From Acidobacteriaceae bacterium (GTDB lineage Bacteria > Acidobacteriota > Terriglobia > Terriglobales > Acidobacteriaceae): a stretch of DNA of 9,841 nt. The stretch lies in NCBI GenBank assembly GCA_003152795.1, contig PMBA01000311.1, forward strand, positions 3,284 through 13,124, in the 5' to 3' direction. Under the pieces are notes generated by a model that saw nothing but the letters and a program-made list of their open reading frames with translations, was not told where the DNA came from and ran no database searches. The position numbers and the translations under genes are program-made. Shown piece by piece: positions 1 through 5,186 of the stretch (the stretch's first letter is position 1; each line of letters starts with the position of its first letter).

Positions 1-1257
1 GTTTCGTATCAGAAGCATCACGACACCTATTGCCGCATCTTCGACCGCTGCGGTCTGAAATACATGGTGATCGATGCGCACTCGGGCGCCATGGGGGGAT
101 CGAAGTCGCAGGAATTCATGGTGCGGACGCCGGCGGGCGAGGACCAGATCGTGAGCTGCGAGAAATGCAGCTACGCGGCGAATATGGAGAAGGCCAGTTC
201 GAAGCTAAGTCCGGTGGAAGCCCTGAAGCCCGAGGGCGATGGCCAGCCGGCCGAAGTGCATACTCCGGGACAGAAGACGATTGAGGACGTGGCGCAGTTT
301 CTGGGTGTGTCGCCGAAGCAGATGATCAAGGCGCTCGCGATGATGACCACGGAAGAGGACGCGAAAACTGGAAAGACTCGGGCGCGGGCGGTGGTGTTGC
401 TGATGCGGGGCGACCACCAGATGAACGAAGCGAAGCTGTCGACGGCGGTGGCGGGCAAAGAAGTGCGTCCCATGCAGGAAGATGAGATCCGCGAGCTGTT
501 CCAGGCCCCTGCCGGTTATCTGGGTCCGCTGGGGATTGAATGGGCGAAGGACGAGAAAGACCCCGGGAAGGCGATCCTGCTGGTGGATAAGGCGCTGGAA
601 GGGCGCGTCAATCTGATCGGGGGCGCGAACAAGGAGGGCTATCACGTCAGGAATCTGACGCCGGGGAAGACGTTTCATCCGACGGCCTATGTGGACCTGC
701 GCAGCGTGACGGCGGGCGAAGATTGCCCGAACTGCGGGGCTTCCCTGCGCATCGATACGGCGGTTGAGATTGGCCATATTTTCAAGCTGGGCTACAAGTA
801 TTCGGAATCGATGGGAGCGCGGGTGCTCGACCACAACGGCAAGGAAGTTGCGCCGATTATGGGGAGCTACGGGATTGGGATCGAGCGGATTCTGACGGCA
901 GCGGTGGAGCAAAGTAATGACGAGAACGGTTTCTGGCTGCCGCCTTCGATTGCGCCCTTCGAGGTGGTAGTGGTGGCTACGAACTCCAAAGACGAGGCGA
1001 TTGGCAGGGCATCGGAGGACATAGCGCGGCAACTGGAAGCAGCGGGATTCGACGTATTGCTGGACGATCGGGATGAACGGCCTGGGGTGAAGTTCAAGGA
1101 CGCGGACCTGGTAGGGATTCCCTTCCGCGTCAACGTGGGGAAGAAGGTTACCGAAGATACCGTGGAAGTGGTTCGGCGCTCGACTCTGCAGAGGGAGGAC
1201 GTTAAGATTTCAGCCATAACCGAGTATTTCCAGGGACTGCGTCCGGCCACACGCTAA
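1..1257 (+). CDS. proS: Prolyl-tRNA synthetase, C-terminal 418 residues (5' end outside window)
   Basis: This cytoplasmic class II aminoacyl-tRNA synthetase charges tRNA-Pro with proline. The reading frame is open from base 1, so the start codon and roughly the first 150 residues lie upstream (bacterial-type ProRS is usually about 570 residues). In order, the window shows: the catalytic-core segment with GGSKSQEF and a [10 protein letters not shown] block (window residues about 32-62); the INS editing domain, which clears mischarged Ala-tRNA (about 90-215); the return to the core with [15 protein letters not shown] and EIGHIFKLG; class II motif 3 as [11 protein letters not shown] (about 289-298); and the anticodon-binding domain with [20 protein letters not shown]. 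The two CxxC pairs (SCEKC, CPNC) are common in non-enteric bacterial ProRS. The stop is TAA. The small membrane-protein gene follows on the same strand after 79 bp and may be co-transcribed. Identification is secure; nothing looks damaged. Confidence 0.97.
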   Translation, partial: VSYQKHHDTYCRIFDRCGLKYMVIDAHSGAMGGSKSQEFMVRTPAGEDQIVSCEKCSYAANMEKASSKLSPVEALKPEGDGQPAEVHTPGQKTIEDVAQFLGVSPKQMIKALAMMTTEEDAKTGKTRARAVVLLMRGDHQMNEAKLSTAVAGKEVRPMQEDEIRELFQAPAGYLGPLGIEWAKDEKDPGKAILLVDKALEGRVNLIGGANKEGYHVRNLTPGKTFHPTAYVDLRSVTAGEDCPNCGASLRIDTAVEIGHIFKLGYKYSESMGARVLDHNGKEVAPIMGSYGIGIERILTAAVEQSNDENGFWLPPSIAPFEVVVVATNSKDEAIGRASEDIARQLEAAGFDVLLDDRDERPGVKFKDADLVGIPFRVNVGKKVTEDTVEVVRRSTLQREDVKISAITEYFQGLRPATR

Positions 1258-1336
1258 CCGGCGGAAAGGGCCGGCGCAGGAACGGGAAAGCTCGCGATTG
1301 AAACTCGCAACCAGCGATTTGGGCGATTGTTTCCCT

Positions 1337-1693
1337 ATGGCAACTCTTAAGTTAGCGTTCGGCGTGGCGATTTTCCTGGTGCTGGCCATGGTGGGCATCA
1401 AGCTTGTTCCGCCATTCTTTTCGAACTACGAGCTCGAGGACGCAATGAAGACCGAGGCGCTGCAGTCCACCTACAGCACGCGCTCGGAAGAAGATATTCG
1501 CACCGCGGTGATCAAGCAGGCCCGCAGCTACGATATTCCGCTGACGGCCAAGCAGGTGCGTGTTTTGCGGGTGGGCGGGTTCGGCAATGGCTCTCTCACC
1601 ATCGCAGCCGATTACAGCGTTCCGGTCGAGTTTCCCGGCTACTCGACCACCCTGGAGTTCCATCCTTCGTCGCAGAACAAGGGTGTGTACTAG
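1337..1693 (+). CDS. Small single-pass membrane protein, DUF4845-like
   Basis: This is a 118-residue protein of unknown function. Residues 1-26 form an N-terminal membrane segment (MATLKLAFGVAIFLVLAMVG) ending in KLVPPFF. After it come a helical stretch with alternating charge (ELEDAMKTEALQSTYSTRSEEDI) and a beta-rich C-terminus (TIAADYSVPVEFPGYSTTLEF), probably outside the cytoplasm. The order (TM helix, KLVPxY/F, short helical region, terminal beta-strands) resembles DUF4845 proteins of proteobacteria. That match is from memory of the family, not a search. I chose ATG 1337 because the TM helix then starts at the N-terminus. An in-frame TTG at 1298 would add 13 residues and has a purine-rich GGGAAAG 7 nt upstream, so it remains an alternative. 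No good Shine-Dalgarno precedes 1337. Its position behind proS gives no clear functional clue. Confidence 0.8.
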   Translation: MATLKLAFGVAIFLVLAMVGIKLVPPFFSNYELEDAMKTEALQSTYSTRSEEDIRTAVIKQARSYDIPLTAKQVRVLRVGGFGNGSLTIAADYSVPVEFPGYSTTLEFHPSSQNKGVY

Positions 1694-1700
1694 GAGCGGC

Positions 1701-1721
1701 TGTCAGGTCCCCAGTTGTCAG
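1701..1721. repeat. Short direct repeat TGTCAG in the convergent gap
   Basis: TGTCAG occurs at 1701-1706 and again at 1716-1721 with a 9-nt spacer containing CCCCAG. A further related GTCGTCGG follows. The 72-bp gap between the convergent membrane-protein and nitroreductase genes contains no convincing intrinsic terminator. The only inverted pair is CGGCTGT/ACAGCCG (1697-1703 with 1756-1762), whose 52-nt loop is too long. Confidence 0.35.
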
Positions 1722-1765
1722 TCGTCGGCCTCTCACGATCGCCTTAGAGTGCGCTACAGCCGTCA

Positions 1766-2944
1766 TCAAACAAGTACATTTTCAATCGGGCGCCGCGGGC
1801 TGGCTTGGGCCTGCAGAGTGGGATATCCCATATAGAACACGAAGGTCGGCTGCCACGCGGCGTCACCCATAACCTCGCCAAGCAAGGCCGCCCGAGACGG
1901 TTTACCCAGCGCCATCTCATGATCGATGATTTCCACTGCTTCATTGCAAGGCCGAGAGGCGAGGCCACGAGCGGTTGCCAGCAAATGCGCCCGCTGCCAG
2001 ACCCGCCCTGCGCGTAAACAGTGGGCCTGATCATAACGGTCGGGCACGGCAAGGATGCCAATCAGGGGCGCATTCAGCATAAGGTCCGAATACCCCGTCT
2101 TTGCGCCTCGCGACGCAGCCCAGCGGAGCATAGACAGGGGCATCATTTTGGAGACTCCGGTCGCAATTGGAGGCAGACCGAAGGCATCGATGGTGAGCCC
2201 ATCGCGAAATTTCTGGACCGAACTCCAGCGGAGTCGCATCCACCGATCGCTATCGCCACGTATCTGCGGGTCGGAATAGATTTCGGCATTTGCCGCAGAG
2301 CTTATTTCCACGAGCCTGTTTCTATCAGCTGGTGCAGTGAAGAGAAAAATCCTGACGTCGGGTAGGTCGCTGGCCAAGTGGCGCAGCGTCTCGGCGAACT
2401 CGGGCGGGATCGGTTTCCGAGGGTTGTAGGCGCTGCGATTGGTATGGCGTCGCGGGATCGCATCGTATAACTCGCTGGCATCGGGTTTGCCCACCGCAAG
2501 ATCCACCCGGGCCACGAGTTGCGGTTTGGGAGCGGCGGGAATCGGCGCCAGCTTCCCGGGAACGAGCGTCGAGGTGGCTTGGTAGCCATTGGCAGCCGCG
2601 GCTAGCATGAGGTTCTCGAGAGCGCAACCCAGTCCGATGTGCTGTTCCCGGAGATAGGGATCCAGGGCCCCGACATTTCTGCTGGTGTCGATGTGCAGCT
2701 CAATCGACGAATTCGTGACTTTGAAAAGCCAAGGCTGGGTGTTATGCGGGCTCGCCGCTAGAATCGCGGCGCGCACCAGGGCTAGGGCTCCATCGTTCGA
2801 ATCCTTGCGCCAGTCTTTCCAGGGCTCATAGGCCGGTCCTTCGCCAACGCTAAAGACTCCCTGATCGCAGGCGCGCCAAACGGCACCACCGGCCACGACA
2901 ACGGTAACAACTCCCGCCCCCTTCAGGAACGACCGGCGCAGCAT
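1766..2944 (-). CDS. Tat-exported Acg-family nitroreductase-like flavoprotein
   Basis: This 392-residue protein resembles the Acg/Rv3131-type nitroreductase-fold proteins. Residues 3-8 are RRSFLK, a twin-arginine motif, followed by a hydrophobic run (about 9-23), so it should be exported folded with its cofactor or stay anchored by that helix. SPHNTQPW (65-72) is the FMN-phosphate-binding motif typical of nitroreductases. RRHTNR (165-170) and the C-terminal ASPRRPIENVL (about 381-391) are further family hallmarks. Length fits two fused nitroreductase-like halves. The substrate is unknown: some relatives bind flavin without showing reductase activity. I chose ATG 2944 because it places the Tat motif at the N-terminus and has GGGAGG 5 nt upstream. 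A TTG at 3019 would add 25 residues rich in Pro/Arg and is unlikely. The gene lies 98 bp behind the ABC permease on the same strand, so co-transcription is possible. The Cys at residue 26 is preceded by WRA, not a lipobox. Confidence 0.88.
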   Translation of the reverse strand: MLRRSFLKGAGVVTVVVAGGAVWRACDQGVFSVGEGPAYEPWKDWRKDSNDGALALVRAAILAASPHNTQPWLFKVTNSSIELHIDTSRNVGALDPYLREQHIGLGCALENLMLAAAANGYQATSTLVPGKLAPIPAAPKPQLVARVDLAVGKPDASELYDAIPRRHTNRSAYNPRKPIPPEFAETLRHLASDLPDVRIFLFTAPADRNRLVEISSAANAEIYSDPQIRGDSDRWMRLRWSSVQKFRDGLTIDAFGLPPIATGVSKMMPLSMLRWAASRGAKTGYSDLMLNAPLIGILAVPDRYDQAHCLRAGRVWQRAHLLATARGLASRPCNEAVEIIDHEMALGKPSRAALLGEVMGDAAWQPTFVFYMGYPTLQAQASPRRPIENVLV

Positions 2945-2949
2945 ACACC

Positions 2950-2972
2950 CCTCCCGGGGCTGTCCAGCCGGG
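2950..2972 (-). promoter_or_regulatory. Shine-Dalgarno and overlapping weak stem-loop upstream of the nitroreductase gene
   Basis: Read on the minus strand, GGGAGG (2955-2950) lies 5 nt before ATG 2944 and decides the start. The first three G bases also form the outer arm of an imperfect hairpin at 2953-2972 (CCC-GGCT-GGAC-AGCC-CC-GGG, with a 2-nt bulge). The hairpin could partly mask the ribosome-binding site; this is inference from base pairing only. Confidence 0.55.
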
Positions 2973-2987
2973 CGGGCAGGGGCAGGG
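2970..2987 (+). other. Potential G-quadruplex motif in the nitroreductase leader
   Basis: The plus strand reads GGGCGGGCAGGGGCAGGG: four runs of at least three G with loops of 1, 2 and 2 nt, which fits the standard G3+N1-7 pattern. It lies 26 nt upstream of the nitroreductase start, on the strand that is the template for that gene. Whether it folds in the cell is not known. Confidence 0.6.
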
Positions 2988-3042
2988 CGGCGCTCTCCCT
3001 TTGCTAGCTCAGGCCACAAACAGCCTATCGGCCCAACATACG

Positions 3043-3813
3043 CTAACTCACCGCTTTTTTCCCGAACTGACGTAGTCCGACTACCAGCAGGAGCAGGTCA
3101 AAGAAAAGCAGGGCGCCGATCACGGCCACTATCGATAGATGTGGGAATTGCGGAACCAGAGTGGCGCGCATGCCTTCGCTGGCGTACACCAGGGGATTGA
3201 TAAGCACAACCTTTTGCAAGATGGGGAAGGTATTGAGGGCGCTCCAGGGATAGTAGGTGCAGCCAAAAAAAATCATTGGGGTAATGACCATGCCGAACAT
3301 CAGCCCGATGTGCTGCTGATTGATACTGCACCCCAGGGCCAGTCCGCCGCAGGAGGAGAAGGTCGCGATCAGGATAATGATGAGAGCGAAGGTCAAGGGT
3401 GAGTGAATACTGATGTCGACTCCGGGCCGAAGCACGAGCCAGGCGAGGGGGATCACCATCAGGCCGGCAACCAGGGCCTGCAGCATTCCAGCGATGACTT
3501 TCTCAATCGCGATCCAGGCGACGCCGATGGGGGCGAGGAGGCGGTCTTCGATCTCGCGGGTCCACTGGAACTCGGCGATCAGCGGCATGGCGACGGCCCA
3601 GATTCCGGTGAAGACCATGCTGATCGAGATAATTCCCGGGAGGAGGAGGCTTTTGTAGGCCGCGGGCAAATAGCCGGAGCCAACCATTACCTTGCCGAAA
3701 ATGAAAACAAAGAGCAGCGGCTGCAGAAAAGTCTGCAGCAGGAGTTGAATCGCGTTACGGCGGGCTACGTGAGCGTCGCGAGCCAGCATCGCACCAAAAG
3801 TTTTCCAGTTCAA
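3043..3813 (-). CDS. ABC-2 type transporter permease
   Basis: This 256-residue inner-membrane protein forms the channel half of an ABC exporter of the ABC-2 (DrrB/YadH-like) type. About six hydrophobic segments are visible, including LLLQTFLQPLLFVFIFGKVM near the N-terminus, the LLLPGIISISMVFTGIWAVA stretch, LTFALIIILIATFSS, IGLMFGMVITPMIFF and a C-terminal VIGALLFFDLLLLVVGL. The loop after the fifth (CTYYPWSALNTFPILQKVVLINPLVYASEGMRATL) matches the conserved ABC-2 segment between the last helices. The start is TTG at 3813. It is supported by a strong GGAAGGAG 9 nt upstream inside the ATPase gene, and by the TTGA overlap in which the ATPase stop (TGA) and this start share bases. This coupling makes the two proteins partners. 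Exported substrate cannot be read from the sequence. Confidence 0.93.
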   Translation of the reverse strand: MNWKTFGAMLARDAHVARRNAIQLLLQTFLQPLLFVFIFGKVMVGSGYLPAAYKSLLLPGIISISMVFTGIWAVAMPLIAEFQWTREIEDRLLAPIGVAWIAIEKVIAGMLQALVAGLMVIPLAWLVLRPGVDISIHSPLTFALIIILIATFSSCGGLALGCSINQQHIGLMFGMVITPMIFFGCTYYPWSALNTFPILQKVVLINPLVYASEGMRATLVPQFPHLSIVAVIGALLFFDLLLLVVGLRQFGKKAVS

Positions 3814-4856
3814 TCGCGCAGGCTCCTTCCGGTGTGGTGGAGGAAGAGGTTTTCCAGACTGGGTTCAGAAATGTGAACGTCGGAGAGTTCAGCGCCGGCA
3901 TTGGCAGCCAAGCTGGCGATTTCGGGAATTAGGGAACCGCCGCGGTCGGCATAGACGTCGGCGCCGGTGCCGTGGCCGTTGTCGGTACCGTCGGCCTTAA
4001 CATCCAGCGCGCGCACCTCGCGCACGCCCGCGAGCGACTGTAGACGCTGCAGCAGATCCGGGGTCTGATTCCCGAAGCGAAGGCGGAGCAGGAATCCTCC
4101 CGGGATTGACGCCTTCAACTGCACTGGCGTGCCCAGGGCAATCATGCGGCCGTGGTCAATGATGGCAAGGCGCTGGCAAAGGGCATCGGCCTCGTCCATG
4201 TTGTGGGTAGTGAGCAGAACAGTTTTTCCCGCCTGGTGGTATTCGCGAATGATCTCCCACAACAGGATGCGGGTTTGAGGATCGAGGCCGGCGCTGGGCT
4301 CGTCGAGAAACAGGACCTGCGGATCGTGCATCATGGCGCGGGCAATGGAGAGCCGCTGCATCATGCCACCGGAAAAGCCGCGGACCATCTGGCTGGCGCG
4401 CTCGGTGAGCTTGAACTTCTCGAGCAAGGCGTCGGCGCGGTCGTTTCTCTGCTTTGATGCGATGCCGAAGTAAGCGGCGTGAAAAACGAGAATCTCGCGG
4501 GCGGTCAAGGAAAAATCCAGGTTAGGACGCTGGGGAACCACACCGATCAGGCGCTTGACCTGGGCCGGTTCCTTCCACACGTCGTGCTCGCCAATCCAGG
4601 CGTGCCCAGAGGTTGGCCGCACACGGGTGGTGAGGACTCCGACGGTGGTGGATTTGCCGGCGCCGTTTGGGCCCAGAAGGCCGAAAATCTCTCCGGGCAG
4701 AACCTCGAGAGAAAGTCCGTCGAGGGCCGGGATTTGCGTCTTCGGTTGCTTCCCGCCTTTGGCATCGGCGCGCGCAATAAAACCACCGGCAGCGCCTAAC
4801 GGTGGAGAGGAGCTATAGACCTTGCACAGGTCCTGAGTGCGAACGCCAACAGCCAT
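3810..4856 (-). CDS. ABC exporter ATP-binding protein (DrrA/CcmA-like)
   Basis: This 348-residue ATPase powers the ABC-2 permease encoded directly downstream. With ATG 4856 as start, the nucleotide-binding motifs are all intact: Walker A GPNGAGKST (62-70), Q-loop Gln in VVPQRPNLD (109), signature FSGGMMQRLSIARA (161-174), Walker B VLFLDEPSAGLD (181-192) and the switch His in LLTTHN (218). The C-terminus ends in PSLENLFLHHTGRSLRD, like the DrrA-type C-terminal domain. Two features are unusual: an extra Gly/Ala/Lys-rich stretch of about 27 residues (15-41) between the first strand and the ALDGLSLEV strand, and a Gly/Asp/His-rich linker (DGTDNGHGTGADVYADRGG, about 289-307). The frame is open up to 5111, but that 85-residue extension shows no family similarity and begins at a poorer site. 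MAVGVRTQDLCKVY is a normal ABC start and GGGGAA lies 8 nt upstream. The substrate is unknown. Confidence 0.93.
   Translation of the reverse strand: MAVGVRTQDLCKVYSSSPPLGAAGGFIARADAKGGKQPKTQIPALDGLSLEVLPGEIFGLLGPNGAGKSTTVGVLTTRVRPTSGHAWIGEHDVWKEPAQVKRLIGVVPQRPNLDFSLTAREILVFHAAYFGIASKQRNDRADALLEKFKLTERASQMVRGFSGGMMQRLSIARAMMHDPQVLFLDEPSAGLDPQTRILLWEIIREYHQAGKTVLLTTHNMDEADALCQRLAIIDHGRMIALGTPVQLKASIPGGFLLRLRFGNQTPDLLQRLQSLAGVREVRALDVKADGTDNGHGTGADVYADRGGSLIPEIASLAANAGAELSDVHISEPSLENLFLHHTGRSLRD
3823..3830 (-). promoter_or_regulatory. Strong internal Shine-Dalgarno deciding the TTG start of the permease
   Basis: On the minus strand GGAAGGAG ends 9 nt before TTG 3813, within the last codons of the ATPase gene. 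With the TTGA stop/start overlap it indicates translational coupling. Confidence 0.8.
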
Positions 4857-5186
4857 GCAGAAAATTCCCCAATTCGAGAGCAGCAGAAGTTCCTGGCAGT
4901 ATATCGCACGATTGCAAGTTCCTGGGGTGTTTAACGGGACTAGGCCGACGGACGAAAAGAACTCTTGGGGCGAGTTTCCCGAATGGCTTGACGTGGTCCC
5001 GAGCGGATACCGGGGTACCGGGGGCGAGCCCCAGCCAGCCACAAATGCGTCCACCCCTTGACACGCATCCAAATGATCGTTGGGGCCGCCTTGTGATTTA
5101 GAATCAAGCACAACGGTTCAACGTCGATTAGGACTGAGAATTGCTCTCGTCCCTGGTTGCACAGGTTATGATGCACAGCCTACGGC
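4857..5186. other. 330-bp divergent intergenic region (ABC exporter / PBP1B)
   Basis: No convincing gene was found here. It must hold the promoters for both flanking transcription units. Candidate elements are a TATACT -10 for the exporter operon on the minus strand (4899-4904, no good -35), a TAGAAT (5099-5104, plus, no good -35), and TATGAT (5167-5172) just before the PBP1B gene. A short GGGG-CGAG-CCCC hairpin lies at 5021-5032. A perfect TTGACA at 5058-5063 has no matching -10 at the right distance. Confidence 0.5.
5158..5178 (+). repeat. TGCACAG direct repeat flanking a TATGAT box before PBP1B
   Basis: TGCACAG at 5158-5164 is repeated exactly at 5172-5178, a 14-bp period. TATGAT (5167-5172), a 5/6 match to a -10 hexamer, lies between and touches the second copy. 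The arrangement could be a repressor site over a promoter, but the -35 side is unconvincing and the repeat is short. Confidence 0.4.

Noticed and set aside
205..1032. 275-residue open frame antisense to proS
   Set aside because: Arg/His-rich product without a domain, fully covered by clear ProRS coding sequence.
2945..3019. 25-residue extension of the nitroreductase from TTG 3019
   Set aside because: It would bury the twin-arginine motif, has Pro/Arg-rich composition, and the strong GGGAGG supports ATG 2944.
3053..3060. CTTTTTT at the permease 3' end as a terminator tail
   Set aside because: It is the AAA-AAA-G coding run for the C-terminal Lys-Lys, it is not T-rich in the direction of transcription, and no stem precedes it.
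5058..5063. Perfect TTGACA upstream of PBP1B
   Set aside because: No -10-like hexamer at 16-18 nt (the position holds TGGGGC), so it is probably chance.
4857..5111. 85-residue N-terminal extension of the ABC ATPase
   Set aside because: No ABC-family similarity, low-quality composition, and ATG 4856 gives a normal family start; the extension covers the intergenic region that must hold the promoters.
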